Part shown: in pieces, positions 55,471 through 64,000 of the stretch
How positions within the stretch are numbered: position 1 is the first letter of the stretch
How the letters are laid out: each line of letters begins with the position of its first letter
Position numbers and translations under genes: made by a program
Notes under the pieces: model-generated
What the model was told of the DNA's origin: nothing
Database searches by the model: none
What the model saw: the letters and a program-made list of their open reading frames with translations, nothing else
Assembly (NCBI RefSeq): GCF_025857195.1
Contig: NZ_CP109787.1
Coordinates: forward strand, 4,033,001-4,097,000
Origin: Leisingera thetidis
Lineage (GTDB): Bacteria; Pseudomonadota; Alphaproteobacteria; Rhodobacterales; Rhodobacteraceae
DNA: 64,000 nt
Reading direction: 5' to 3'

Positions 55471-55702
55471 GACATTATGCCTCAGGCGCAGCAAACACAA
55501 GCCAAACTCAAAACATGGCCTATGGCTTCGGCAAACCCGACCGCTGCCGGCAAAGATCCCCTGTTCATCTGGCTGAAAAAATCCCGGGGGAGCCGCTGCA
55601 AACGGTTGGGGCAGCGCCCCCGGCCCGGTCCGCCGCACAGGAATCCTCTTGAGGGACAGGCCCCTGCCCGCTAAGCACGTCCCGCAAAGGAGACCGCGCC
55701 GC

Positions 55703-56803
55703 ATGTCGATGAACAGCTTTGGACACCTCTTCCGCGTCACCACCTGGGGCGAGAGCCACGGGCCCGCACTTGGCGCCACCGTGGACGGCTGCCCGCCCAA
55801 CGTGCCGCTGGAGCCGGAGATGCTGCAGCAGTGGCTCGACAAGCGCCGCCCCGGCCAGAACAAGAACACCACCCAGCGCAATGAGCCGGATGCGGTGAAG
55901 ATCCTGTCGGGCGTGTTCGACGGCATGTCCACCGGCACCCCGATCCAGCTGATGATCGAGAATACCGACCAGCGGTCCAAGGATTACGGCGAGATCTCGC
56001 AAACCTTCCGCCCGGGCCATGCCGACATCACCTATTTCCAGAAATACGGCAACCGCGACTACCGCGGCGGCGGGCGTTCCTCGGCGCGTGAAACCGCAGC
56101 GCGGGTGGCTGCGGGCGGTGTTGCACGTGAAGCAATCAGGGCACTGGTGCCGGAGCTGGAGATCAAGGGCTACATGACCCGGATGGGGGAGCTGGAGATC
56201 GACCGCAGCAGGTTCGACTGGGACGCGATCGACCAGAATGATTTCTGGATACCCGATGCGGGCGCCGTGCAGGAGTGGGAAGACTACCTGCAAGGCCTGC
56301 GCAAGGCGCATGACTCGGTTGGCGCCGTGGTCGAGGTTGTGGCCCGCGGCGTCCCCGCCGGTATCGGCGCGCCTGTCTATGGCAAGCTGGACACCGATCT
56401 GGCCGCCGCGATGATGTCGATCAACGCGGTGAAGGGCGTCGAGATCGGCGAGGGCATGAATGCCGCATGGCTGAAAGGCTCGGAAAATGCCGATGAGATC
56501 TTCATGGGCGACGACGGGGTAGAGTATTCCTCCAACCACGCCGGCGGCATCCTCGGCGGGATTTCCACCGGCCAGGACGTGGTGGTGCGCTTTGCCGTCA
56601 AGCCGACGTCGTCGATCCTCACCCCGCGCAAGTCGATCCGCAAGGACGGCTCCGCCATCGAGGTGATCACCAAGGGCCGCCACGACCCCTGCGTCGGCAT
56701 CCGCGCGGTGCCTGTGGCCGAGGCAATGATGGCCTGCGTGATCCTGGACCACCTGCTGCTGCACCGCGGCCAGATTGGCGAAAACCAGGGCCGGATCGGC
56801 TGA
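55703..56803 (+). CDS. aroC: Chorismate synthase
   Basis: 366 aa. Makes chorismate from EPSP, needing reduced [23 protein letters not shown] carries the FMN-linked GESHG motif; then [50 protein letters not shown] and [20 protein letters not shown] are conserved. ATG 55703 has AAAGGAG upstream; a longer frame to 55649 lacks conservation. Stand-alone gene convergent with merR. Confidence 0.98.
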   Translation: MSMNSFGHLFRVTTWGESHGPALGATVDGCPPNVPLEPEMLQQWLDKRRPGQNKNTTQRNEPDAVKILSGVFDGMSTGTPIQLMIENTDQRSKDYGEISQTFRPGHADITYFQKYGNRDYRGGGRSSARETAARVAAGGVAREAIRALVPELEIKGYMTRMGELEIDRSRFDWDAIDQNDFWIPDAGAVQEWEDYLQGLRKAHDSVGAVVEVVARGVPAGIGAPVYGKLDTDLAAAMMSINAVKGVEIGEGMNAAWLKGSENADEIFMGDDGVEYSSNHAGGILGGISTGQDVVVRFAVKPTSSILTPRKSIRKDGSAIEVITKGRHDPCVGIRAVPVAEAMMACVILDHLLLHRGQIGENQGRIG

Positions 56804-56874
56804 GGAGCAGGCTCTGATAAGGGCGTATTTCCTAATATTGCCAGCCGCGTCTGCCCCAGGTCAGGCAAAAGACG

Positions 56875-57297
56875 TCACGCATGCTCGCCTGCACATTGGC
56901 TGTGGTCTCCCAGCGCGGTCAGCACCTTGCAGCAGCCGCCGTTGCCGCCGTCGCATAGTTGGCTGATCCGCTCCAGTTCCGCCGCCAGCTGTTCCAGTTT
57001 GCGGATGCGCGCGCGGACATTGGCCAGCTGACTGCGGGCAATCCGGTCAGCCTCGGCACAATCATTGCCCAAGTTGCCGTCCAGCCCCATAAGCGCCCTG
57101 ATGTCCTCCAGCGAAAACCCGAGATCGCGCGCGTGTTTGATGAAGCCCAGCGCATCAATGCCATCCTGCCCGTAACGGCGCTGGTTGCCGGCATTGCGGC
57201 CCGGCTCCGGCAGCAGACCGATCTCCTCGTAGTAGCGGATGGTCGGGACCTTGACCCCGGTGGCCTTGGACAACTGGCCGATGGAAAACATGCGCAA
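56875..57297 (-). CDS. MerR-family metal-responsive regulator (CadR/PbrR/ZntR-like)
   Basis: 140 aa. N-terminal MerR HTH: IGQLSKATGVKVPTIRYYEE, EIGLLPEPGRNAGNQRRYG, then the long dimerisation coil. Cysteines C80, C115, C122, C123 and C135 match the spacing of the Zn/Cd/Pb-sensing MerR group (first Cys after the HTH, second at the coil end, the last in a CCKVL tail), rather than the copper CueR set. It is divergent from a cation transporter whose promoter has the expected MerR-type spacer. Confidence 0.92.
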   Translation of the reverse strand: MRMFSIGQLSKATGVKVPTIRYYEEIGLLPEPGRNAGNQRRYGQDGIDALGFIKHARDLGFSLEDIRALMGLDGNLGNDCAEADRIARSQLANVRARIRKLEQLAAELERISQLCDGGNGGCCKVLTALGDHSQCAGEHA

Positions 57298-57303
57298 GAC
57301 CTC

Positions 57304-57334
57304 TTGATGCTCTAGTGACTAGAGGCCTTACATT
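57304..57334 (+). promoter_or_regulatory. MerR-type promoter/operator of the cation transporter
   Basis: -35 TTGATG (57304-57309), -10 TACATT (57329-57334), and a 19-bp spacer containing the perfect dyad CTCTAGT-G-ACTAGAG (57310-57324). The over-long spacer with a central dyad is diagnostic of activator-twisting by MerR proteins; the half-sites resemble those of CadR/PbrR promoters. It controls the transporter on the plus strand and probably the regulator on the minus strand. Confidence 0.88.
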
Positions 57335-57364
57335 GATCCCGAATCAGGAATGAGGACAAGAGCA

Positions 57365-58003
57365 ATGGCAGGCTGCTGCAACCACAACGCCCGGTTTGAC
57401 GGGGTATCTGCGGACTACAAACGCAGGCTTTGGCTGGTGATCGCCATCAACGCAGGCATGTTCGCGGTGGAAATGGGCGCGGGCCAGCTATCCGGCAGCC
57501 AGGCGCTGAAGGCGGACGCGCTGGACTTTCTGGGCGATGCGCTGACTTATGGTATCTCGCTGGCAGTGATCGGTGCCACCCTGCGCACCCGGGCGCTAGC
57601 GGCACTGGGCAAGGGCATCAGCCTGCTGCTGATGGGGCTATGGGTGTTCGGCTCCACCGCTTATCAGGTGTTCTACGTCGGTGTGCCGCAGGCGCATATC
57701 ATGGGCGTGATCGGCTTCATGGCGCTGGCGGCCAACCTGATCTCGGTGCTGATCCTGGCACGCTACAAGGACGGCGATGCCAACGTGCGCTCGGTCTGGC
57801 TGTGTTCGCGCAATGATGCGATCGGCAATGTGGCGGTGATGTTTGCGGCGCTGGGAGTCTGGGGTACGGGCACCGGTTGGCCGGACCTGATTGTGGCGGG
57901 GATCATGGCCGGGCTTTTCCTCAGTTCTGCCTTCCAGATCCTGGTGCAAGCGGTCCGTGAAAGACGCGAGGAAGAGACGCGCACAGCGGCTCATCAGCAC
58001 TGA
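57365..58003 (+). CDS. Cation transporter, CDF-like, short form
   Basis: 212 aa. MAGCCNHNARFDGVSADYKR precedes six hydrophobic helices. SQALKADALDFLGDALTYGI has the CDF-type metal site (A-D-x-x-D analogue, D in helix 2 and D in LGDALTY), and CSRNDAIGNVAVMFAALGVW supplies the second pair (helix 5). The C-terminal cytoplasmic domain of full CDF proteins is absent; the sequence ends in HQH. The N-terminal CCNH may bind metal. Driven by the MerR operator; probably exports Zn, Cd or Pb. Confidence 0.88.
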   Translation: MAGCCNHNARFDGVSADYKRRLWLVIAINAGMFAVEMGAGQLSGSQALKADALDFLGDALTYGISLAVIGATLRTRALAALGKGISLLLMGLWVFGSTAYQVFYVGVPQAHIMGVIGFMALAANLISVLILARYKDGDANVRSVWLCSRNDAIGNVAVMFAALGVWGTGTGWPDLIVAGIMAGLFLSSAFQILVQAVRERREEETRTAAHQH

Positions 58004-58018
58004 GGGCATAGAGATCCC

Positions 58019-59521
58019 TTAAACAAACAGCCCTGCGTATTCTTCGCGCAGGGCTTTCTTCTGCACTTTGCCCATAGTGTTGCGCGGCAGCGCGTCCAGC
58101 AGGATGATTTCCTTGGGCTGCTTGAACTTGGCCAGGTGGCCGGAAAGCGCCGCTTTGATGGCCTCGCCACTGGTGCCCTTTCCTTCCGGCACCACCACGG
58201 CCACCACGCCCTCGCCGAAGTCGGGATGCGGCACGCCGATCACCGCGCATTCCAGCACGCCAGGCAGATCGTCGATCAGGCTTTCCACTTCCTTGGGATA
58301 GACGTTGAAGCCGCCAGTGATGATCAGGTCCTTCTCTCGCCCGACGATCGTGACGTATCCATCCGCATCGGTTTTCGCCATATCACCGGTGACGAACCAG
58401 CCATCCGGCCTCAGCTCCTCGGCGGTTTTCTCCGGCATCTGCCAGTATCCCTTGAATACATTCGGCCCGCGCACCTCCAGCACACCAATGTCCCCTGGCG
58501 GCACTTCGGCACGGTCCAGCATCACCCGCGCCTCCACTCCTGGCAGCGGAACACCGACCGTGCCGGCCCGGCGGTCTCCATCGTAGGGGTTCGACGTGCT
58601 CATATTGGTTTCGGTCATCCCGTAGCGTTCCAGAATGCGGTGGCCAGTACGCGCCTCCCATTGCTCATGGGTGTCCACCAGCAAGGGCGCAGAACCGGAA
58701 ATGAACAGACGCATATTCGCTGCACGCTCCCGGGTCAGCCGCTCTTCCGCCAGCAAGCGAGTGTAGAAGGTCGGCACCCCCATCAGCGCAGTGGCCGAGG
58801 GCATGGCTTCCAGGATGGCATCCGCATCAAAGCCCGGCAGAAACACCACCTGGGCGCCTGCAAACAGCGCCACATTGGTTGCCACAAACAGCCCGTGGGT
58901 GTGGAAGATCGGCAGCGCATGGATCAGCACGTCGTCCTTGGTGAACCGCCAATAGTCCCGCAAAGTCAGCGAATTGGAGGCCAGATTGTCATGGCTTAGC
59001 ATCGCGCCTTTTGAGCGGCCGGTGGTGCCGGAGGTGTAAAGGATCGCCGCCAGATCACCCGCCTGCCGAGAAACAGGTTCAAACCCCGACTGGCCATCCG
59101 ACAGATCACGCAAGGATCCCTGCCCCGCCGCATCCAGTGTCAGCACCTCCGCCTTCCCTGAGATGGCACTGATCTCCGCCAGCCGTGCAGGATCGCAGAC
59201 CACCACCCGGGGCGTTGCGTCGCCCACAAAATAAGCAACCTCCGGCCCGGTATAGGCAGTGTTCAAGGGCAGGAAGATACCGCCGGCCATCACCGTGCCC
59301 AGGTAAGCTTCAATTGCCTGAATGGTTTTCTGAACCTGAAACGCCACCCGGTCTCCCGGCTGCACGCCTTGGCCCGCCAGCGCCGCCGCCATCCGCTCTG
59401 CCCCCGCAAACAGCGCGCCAAAGGTCACCGTGCCGCCGCCGGGAAGCCGGGCAAAGACATCCACCTCGCGCCCCAGGGAGGATTCGCGCAACTGGCGGAT
59501 CAGGTGATTGGCGTCATACAT
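58019..59521 (-). CDS. matB: Malonyl-CoA synthetase (acyl-AMP-forming)
   Basis: 500 aa ANL-family enzyme activating malonate (or methylmalonate) to its CoA ester. ATP/AMP motif LYTSGTTGRSKGAMLSHDN, then ALPIFHTHGLFVATNV (MatB-type), LERYGMTETNMSTSNPYDG and C-terminal DLIITGGFNVYPKEVE, NTMGKVQKKALRE with the catalytic Lys. Length equals MatB. ATG 59521 (MYDANHLIRQL) is preferred to the longer frame. No malonyl-CoA decarboxylase gene (matA) lies beside it. Confidence 0.92.
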   Translation of the reverse strand: MYDANHLIRQLRESSLGREVDVFARLPGGGTVTFGALFAGAERMAAALAGQGVQPGDRVAFQVQKTIQAIEAYLGTVMAGGIFLPLNTAYTGPEVAYFVGDATPRVVVCDPARLAEISAISGKAEVLTLDAAGQGSLRDLSDGQSGFEPVSRQAGDLAAILYTSGTTGRSKGAMLSHDNLASNSLTLRDYWRFTKDDVLIHALPIFHTHGLFVATNVALFAGAQVVFLPGFDADAILEAMPSATALMGVPTFYTRLLAEERLTRERAANMRLFISGSAPLLVDTHEQWEARTGHRILERYGMTETNMSTSNPYDGDRRAGTVGVPLPGVEARVMLDRAEVPPGDIGVLEVRGPNVFKGYWQMPEKTAEELRPDGWFVTGDMAKTDADGYVTIVGREKDLIITGGFNVYPKEVESLIDDLPGVLECAVIGVPHPDFGEGVVAVVVPEGKGTSGEAIKAALSGHLAKFKQPKEIILLDALPRNTMGKVQKKALREEYAGLFV

Positions 59522-59616
59522 TGGCGGACTCCTTGTTCTGGCGGCGCCATTTGCGCGCCTCGGCCCGCCGAAATCAAGCCATTGATCTTTGCGGCGCTTG
59601 GGCGCAGGGTCGCGCC

Positions 59617-60552
59617 ATGGCGAAATCCTTAACATCGCATCGGCCTGTGCTGGCGGTCCTGCTGAAAGTGACCGCCATCGCGCTGTTCACCGCGCTGTCC
59701 GGGATCATCAAAGCCACTTCTGAAACTGTGCCTGCGGGGGAGGCAGTGTTCTTCCGCTCCTTCTTTGCGATCCCGGTTATCGTGGCGTGGCTGGCCGCGC
59801 GCGGAGAGCTGCGGCACGGGCTGATCACCAAGAAACCGATGTTTCACGTGTGGCGCGGGCTGGTCGGCACTTCGGCGATGGGCATGACCTTCATGGGACT
59901 GGCGCTGCTGCCGCTGCCCGAAGTCACCGCTATTGGCTATGCGACACCGATCTTTACCCTGATCCTGGCAGCAATGTTCCTGGGGGAAACCATCCGGCTG
60001 GTGCGGATATCGGCGGTGGCCATCGGGCTTCTGGGGGTGCTGATCATGATCTGGCCGCGGCTGGGCGGCGATCTGGAAAATGGCGCGATGCTGGGCGTGC
60101 TGCTTGTGGTCGGCGCTACGGTCGCCCGAGGATTCGTGCAGATCCACATCCGCCGCATGGTGCAGTCCGAGCACACCGCAGCGATCGTATTCTACTTCTC
60201 GCTGACCGCGTCCGGGCTGGCGCTGTTGACCGCGCCTTTCGGCTGGGTGATGCCAGATCCGCAAACGGCCGCGCTGCTGATCAGTGCCGGGCTGGTCGGC
60301 GGTGTGGCCCAGATCCTGGTTACCTCGTCCTACCGGTTTGCCCCGGCCTCGATGCTGGCGCCTTATGACTACGCCTCGATGATCTTTGCAATCATCATCG
60401 GTTACGTCTGGTTCGATGAATGGCCGACACTGGTGATGCTGGCGGGTGCTGCGCTGGTGATTGCCGGCAATGTACTGGTGATTTGGCGCGAGCACCGGCT
60501 CGGCCTGCGGCGCGGCAAGGCGAAGCCGCTGATTGACCCGAAGGGTGGATAA
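59617..60552 (+). CDS. EamA/DMT-family transporter
   Basis: 311 aa, ten membrane helices in two EamA repeats. VLLKVTAIALFTALSGIIKA opens repeat 1; VTAIGYATPIFTLILAAMFL is its conserved core, and MLAPYDYASMIFAIIIGYVW that of repeat 2. RHxxxG-like loops are intact. Substrate unknown (drug/metabolite). Divergent from matB; start ATG 59617. Confidence 0.88.
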   Translation: MAKSLTSHRPVLAVLLKVTAIALFTALSGIIKATSETVPAGEAVFFRSFFAIPVIVAWLAARGELRHGLITKKPMFHVWRGLVGTSAMGMTFMGLALLPLPEVTAIGYATPIFTLILAAMFLGETIRLVRISAVAIGLLGVLIMIWPRLGGDLENGAMLGVLLVVGATVARGFVQIHIRRMVQSEHTAAIVFYFSLTASGLALLTAPFGWVMPDPQTAALLISAGLVGGVAQILVTSSYRFAPASMLAPYDYASMIFAIIIGYVWFDEWPTLVMLAGAALVIAGNVLVIWREHRLGLRRGKAKPLIDPKGG

Positions 60553-60559
60553 ACAGGCT

Positions 60560-60814
60560 CTAACTGGACCACAAGCCCGCAATCATCGCGCCAAGCGCCA
60601 CCACATGGATCAGCATGATCGCCCTGTCGTTCCACAGAACCCCAACCAGGAACCAGCCAGTGAGTCCGGCCAGGAACATATATATGTTCCAAGGATGCAG
60701 CCCCCAAGCAGTCGCGGAATAGCCGAGGATCTGGATGATCGACGCGGCCCATTTCAGAACGAAGGCCGGGTTGACCGCGACAGCGCCTGGCAGGGTCCGG
60801 ACATCAGACTGCAC
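60560..60814 (-). CDS. Small membrane protein, unknown function
   Basis: 84 aa, GTG start at 60814. Three hydrophobic stretches: 20-38, 42-62 and 66-82 (FVLKWAASIIQILGYSATAW, IYMFLAGLTGWFLVGVLW, AIMLIHVVALGAMIAGLWSS). Conserved Trp and NDRAIMLIH pattern suggests a real family; similar small proteins occur in Rhodobacteraceae. Overlaps the end of the frameshifted SDR gene by 11 bases, implying co-translation. No function is recognised. Confidence 0.75.
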   Translation of the reverse strand: MQSDVRTLPGAVAVNPAFVLKWAASIIQILGYSATAWGLHPWNIYMFLAGLTGWFLVGVLWNDRAIMLIHVVALGAMIAGLWSS

Positions 60815-61501
60815 GGGTCAGTCCCCCGTCCACGCGGATGTTCTGGCCAGTGGTATAGGCGGCATCATCCGAGGCCAGATAGGCAATCAGCGCCGAAACC
60901 TCGCGCGCAGAGCCGTAGCGCCCCATCGGGATGCGCGCCTTGCGGTCTTCGGTTTCGGGCAGGCTGTCGATAAAGCCCGGCAGCACGTTGTTCATCCGCA
61001 CGCCTTGGGCCGCGAATTTGTCAGCAAACAGCTTGGTAAAGCTGGCAAGCCCGGCCCGGAACACACCAGAGGTAGGAAACAGCGGATCCGGCTCAAACAC
61101 CGCAAATGTGGAGATGTTGATGATCGCCCCCTTGCCCTGCGCCGCCATGACCGGCGCCACCAGCCGGGTGGGGCGGATCACGTTCATAAGGTAGTATTCC
61201 ATTCCCAGATGCCAGTCGTCATCGCTGATTTCCATGATGTCGCCTTTGGGTCCGTGACCCGCGGAATTGACCAGAACGTCGATCCGCCCCATCGGTCCAT
61301 CGCCTTGTCCACCAGCGCCTGCAGGTCCATTTGCTCTTGGTTAGAGCCGGTATACCCCACCCCGCCCAGTTCCTGCGCCAGGGCCTCGCCTTTGCCCGAG
61401 GAGGAGAGGATGGCGACCTCATACCCTTGTTCATGAAGGTGGCGGGCGGCTTCCGCGCCCATGCCGCTGCCTGCAGCGGTGAAAAGTGCGACTTTGGTCA
61501 T
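60804..61501 (-). pseudogene. SDR-family oxidoreductase, frameshifted
   Basis: The N-terminal part reads MTKVALFTAAGSGMGAEAAR (dinucleotide site TAAGSGMG) through DLQALVDKAMDRW. The C-terminal part reads MGRIDVLVNSAGHGP (NSAG), GAIINIST and DGGLTRAV, in the -1 frame relative to it. The join is in the run TGGGGCGGATCGAC (61281-61292): restoring one C gives WGRIDVLVNSAG. The catalytic segment reads STF..PTSGVFRAGLA, lacking the usual YxxxK. A true frameshift or a one-base sequencing error; the downstream small membrane gene overlaps. Confidence 0.85.
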
Positions 61502-61603
61502 CTGCATACTCCTTTGCTTGCTCCCAGGATGGCGGACAAGGGCGCGCTTGACCAATCATGTCTCATCGCGCCAGACTGCAGAAAAACTACTGGCTAGGAT
61601 CTG

Positions 61604-62440
61604 ATGCGCCTGCCCAACCTCAATGCATTGCGAATGTTCGATGCCGCCGCCCGCCATCTGAATTTCGGCCGCGCGGCAGAGGAACTGCACCTGACCCAAG
61701 GCGCAGTGGCTCAGCAAGTGCGCCGGCTGGAGGCGGATCTGGGGCACAAGCTGTTCCACCGCCACGCACGCGGGCTGACACTGACCGATACCGGGCGCAG
61801 CTACCACACGCCGGTGAGCCAAGCGCTGGCGCTGATCCGCGGGGCAACAGACAAGCTGGCACCGGCGGTACAGCGGGTGACGCTGTCGGTGCCGCCCTCC
61901 TTTGCATCGAAATGGCTGGTGCCGAGGCTGCCGGAGTTCGAGGCCGCACATCCCGATATCGACCTGCGGGTGGTGGCAGAGGAGAGCCTGACAGATTTCA
62001 AGCGGGACGGCATCGACATTGCCATCCGCCAAGGCAGCAAGCCGCAGGACAGCGGGCTGAATTCTGTTCTGCTGTCGCTGGTGGACCTGGTGGCTGTGGC
62101 CCGGCCGGATTCGGCTCTAACACGGGACAAAACCTTGGAACTGGCAGACCTGGCCCGGCACACACTGATCCAGGACGGGCACAGGCACTGGGACCTTCTG
62201 CTGCGGCAGGAGGGGCTCACAGCAGTCGGTCGGGTCCTGCAATTCAACCAGACAGCGCTGGCGATGGATGCGGCCGTGAACGGCCAGGGTATCGCACTGG
62301 TGCCGCGCATATTCCTGGGCAGCCAGCCGCTGGAGATCCTGTGGCAGGCGCCGCGGCTGGAGGATCAGGGGTTTTACGTGCTGTGGCCCAGCGCACAGGG
62401 CCGGTCCAAGGCAGTGGTGGACTGGCTGCTGCGCCAATAG
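61604..62440 (+). CDS. LysR-family transcriptional regulator, GcvA-like
   Basis: 278 aa. HTH: LNALRMFDAAARHLNFGRAA, then ELHLTQGAVAQQVRRLEADL. The effector domain (about residues 90-278) follows the GcvA-like arrangement: SFASKWLVPRLPEFEAAHPD, IDIAIRQGSKPQ and GQGIALVPRIFLG. It is divergent from the SDR gene; regulating it would fit the usual LysR layout, though that gene is now broken. Confidence 0.92.
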   Translation: MRLPNLNALRMFDAAARHLNFGRAAEELHLTQGAVAQQVRRLEADLGHKLFHRHARGLTLTDTGRSYHTPVSQALALIRGATDKLAPAVQRVTLSVPPSFASKWLVPRLPEFEAAHPDIDLRVVAEESLTDFKRDGIDIAIRQGSKPQDSGLNSVLLSLVDLVAVARPDSALTRDKTLELADLARHTLIQDGHRHWDLLLRQEGLTAVGRVLQFNQTALAMDAAVNGQGIALVPRIFLGSQPLEILWQAPRLEDQGFYVLWPSAQGRSKAVVDWLLRQ

Positions 62441-62454
62441 AGCTCAGACGGAGG

Positions 62455-62815
62455 GCCGTTTCAGTTTCTTCCGGCGCGCTGAGCGAGATCTCCGCCACTG
62501 CAACAGCCCCATTCAGCCACTAAAAGACCGCATCCACCCGGCAAAACCAAAGACAATAAGCTCCGCCAGGAAAGCGAGGCCGGCAATCAGGTCGACGGTC
62601 AGAAGAAGCTTGCAGGGCAGCACCCGGATCAGGCCGAGGTGGTGGCCGGTCAGCACCGTCAGAGTAAAGGCGGCGATGCCGGTCCCCACCAGCAGCCAAA
62701 ACGCCAATGATTGCTTCCACCCAGGCCCAGCAGGCAGGACAATCCCATCAGGGCGATGGCCACGGGCAGTCGAGACAGGCATGGATGGTGCGGGCCACAA
62801 AACAGAGAGGCTTGG
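62455..62815 (-). pseudogene. Decayed SPW-repeat-like membrane protein
   Basis: The three frames together read like one small membrane protein: ARTIHACLDCP, VAIALMGLSCLLGLGG, then LAFWLLVGTGIAAFTLTVLT, HHLGLIRVLPCKLLLTVDLI and GFAG.DAVF (stop) WLNGAVAVAE. They need at least two frame changes, and there is a TAG in the last part. The order matches a small Rhodobacteraceae SPW-repeat-type protein with HAxLDxP at the start. No intact copy is nearby. Confidence 0.65.
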
Positions 62816-62952
62816 TCAGGCCCTTGCAACTGAGGGCATCTAGACCGCGGTTCGCAGTAATGGCCCCAGAACGGCTTGCTCAGACCGGACAGTGAATTTC
62901 CGGTCCTCCCGTAAATCCTGCAAATCGTTAAAACGAAGGAGGGCGCAGCCGT
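62816..62952. other. Non-coding spacer between two decayed genes
   Basis: 137 bases with no supported gene; with the flanking remnants and 63152-63362 it forms a roughly 900-bp non-functional stretch between lysR and ilvE. Confidence 0.4.
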
Positions 62953-63151
62953 TCAGGCAGTCTTGTACAGCTGCCGGTAGGCCGATGGTAACATGCCCAC
63001 CTGATTGCGGAACACGCGGGAAAAAGCCGCCTCGGAGGCATAGCGGTACGCCCGCCAGCACCGGGCAGCTTGACCTTCAACGCTCAAGACAGGCGCGGAT
63101 CGCCTGGCCAAACAGCACCTCCGACAGCTTCAGCGCAATCAGGTCACCGCC
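62953..63151 (-). pseudogene. AraC-family regulator remnant with internal deletion
   Basis: GGDLIALKLSEVLFGQAIRA (middle of an AraC/cupin_6-type regulator), followed by a stop and frame change, then YASEAAFSRVFRNQVGMLPS and AYRQLYKTA (end of the second HTH). About 80 residues that should lie between, including the first HTH, are gone. Only the last two helices of the DNA-binding domain survive. Gene clearly dead. Confidence 0.75.
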
Positions 63152-63362
63152 AATACAGGCGGCGGCTCAGGTCATAATAACCCACATAGGCAATGCTCAG
63201 GTCCAGCGCATACCCGTTCCGCCATTGCGGGCACCAGCGCGCAGCTTGCCCCGGAATGGTTAATAAGCCATTTGCCAAACCAGGGAGCAGTACCGGGAAA
63301 AGTGCAGGGAATAGAGATCGGCCGCTATCCGCAGTGACAATCAGATGGCAACTCCTGCAAAG

Positions 63363-63390
63363 AAAACCCCCGCACGAAGGCGGGGGTTTT
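63363..63390 (-). terminator. Intrinsic terminator of ilvE
   Basis: CCCCCGC/GCGGGGG stem with loop ACGAAG, flanked by AAAA and TTTT so it works on both strands; it lies 31 bases past the ilvE stop. Confidence 0.88.
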
Positions 63391-63420
63391 CAATCCAGTA
63401 AGGAAAGTAAGGGCGTTCGC

Positions 63421-64000
63421 TTACGAGCGGACCAGCTTTTCGTAGTCCTCGGCGATCTCGCGGGTCAGAGCGCCGACTTCGAACTTGTAGGGGCCGATTT
63501 CGCCGACCGGGGTCACCTCGGCGGCGGTGCCGGTTAGCCAGCACTGCTCGAACTCTTCCATCTCTTCCGGCATGATGTGGCGTTCGTGCACGGTGATGCC
63601 CTTGTCCTTGAGCATGCCGATCACGGTCTGGCGGGTGATGCCGTTCAAAAAGCAATCCGGCAGCGGAGTGTGAACCTCGCCCCCCTTCACAAAGAAGATG
63701 TTGGCACCGGTGGCCTCGGCCACATAGCCGCGGTAATCCATGAACAGCGCGTCCGAGCAGCCCTGCGCCGCCGCCTTGTGCTTGGAGATGGTGCAGATCA
63801 TGTAAAGTCCGGCGGCTTTGGCGTGGACCGGAATGGTTTCCGGCGACGGGCGTTTCCACTCGGCAATCGCCAATTTGGCGCCCTGCATCTTGGCATCGCC
63901 GTAATAGGCGCCCCAGCCCCAGACTGCGACCGCCATCCGCACCGGGTTGGCGGCCGAAGCCACCCCCATGTCCTCGCCCGAACCCCGCCACACCAGCGCC
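63421..64000 (-). CDS. ilvE: Branched-chain amino-acid aminotransferase (partial)
   Basis: The C-terminal roughly 193 residues only; the gene runs off the right edge and the PLP lysine lies outside or near the edge. YMICTISKHKAAAQGCSDAL, then EATGANIFFVKGGEVHTPLP, LNGITRQTVIGMLKDKGI and GTAAEVTPVGEIGPYKF are class IV aminotransferase hallmarks (TGTAAEVTPV binds PLP phosphate). It makes or degrades Leu, Ile and Val. Confidence 0.95.
   Translation of the reverse strand, partial: ALVWRGSGEDMGVASAANPVRMAVAVWGWGAYYGDAKMQGAKLAIAEWKRPSPETIPVHAKAAGLYMICTISKHKAAAQGCSDALFMDYRGYVAEATGANIFFVKGGEVHTPLPDCFLNGITRQTVIGMLKDKGITVHERHIMPEEMEEFEQCWLTGTAAEVTPVGEIGPYKFEVGALTREIAEDYEKLVRS

Overview
The window looks like a core-chromosome segment of a marine alphaproteobacterium of the Rhodobacteraceae, Roseobacter group (Leisingera/Phaeobacter/Ruegeria-like). 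This is inferred from GC-rich coding sequence with very dense operons, a CcrM-type methyltransferase next to rnhB, a petABC cytochrome bc1 operon, a DctPQM TRAP transporter, a type-II lumazine synthase under an FMN riboswitch, DUF2125 and DUF3576 proteins, and a DciA (DUF721)/DsbA pair. I saw no complete prophage, insertion sequence, CRISPR array or rRNA.

Layout. 0-11.5 kb: xth (cut by the left edge), an OmpR-type response regulator, ribA with an L,D-transpeptidase, a YggS protein, a porin, a DUF3576 lipoprotein, leuS-lptE-holA, a glutathione transferase and a BaiN-like flavoprotein. 11.5-12.5 kb: an HNH endonuclease gene split by about 0.7 kb of unidentified DNA. 12.5-20.8 kb: VOC protein, enoyl-CoA hydratase and SDR; DUF2125 protein; then a tightly overlapping run pmbA, inositol-monophosphatase-family gene, Kdo-transferase-like gene and lpxK. 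20.8-27.8 kb: dsbA-dciA, mutY, an AlkB-type alkane hydroxylase, a membrane adenylate cyclase, ccrM and rnhB. 27.9-34.8 kb: small exported proteins, a membrane-anchored winged-helix protein, a DUF427-cyclase fusion, and a two-gene acyltransferase/fused-E1 operon. 35-43.5 kb: tRNA-Arg, a GntR-like LacI regulator, a YcaQ glycosylase, a thioesterase, a TRAP operon, a FAH-family hydrolase and a DMT transporter interrupted by two amber codons. 43.8-50.1 kb: tRNA-Lys, dapF-mtaB, a glyoxalase-superfamily protein and petABC. 50.3-56.8 kb: GST, ABM monooxygenase, FMN riboswitch-ribH, the thiBPQ operon with its TPP riboswitch, and aroC. 56.9-64 kb: a MerR regulator with a textbook operator driving a cation transporter, matB, a DMT transporter, a frameshifted SDR, a LysR regulator, a patch of decayed genes, and ilvE (cut by the right edge).

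Functional threads. LptE, LpxK, the Kdo-transferase-like enzyme, the porin and the L,D-transpeptidase serve the envelope. RibA and riboswitch-controlled RibH make riboflavin from separate loci. The Thi ABC importer supplies thiamine under its own riboswitch; thiamine diphosphate is the cofactor of the fused E1 at 32.5 kb. Two class III cyclases lie within about 7 kb of each other.

The most unusual items are the DUF427-cyclase fusion beside a membrane-anchored winged-helix protein, the doubly amber-interrupted DMT transporter, the DapF with serine where the family has its second catalytic cysteine, two strong palindromic operators with no adjacent regulator gene, the split HNH gene, and the decay patch at 60.8-63.2 kb.
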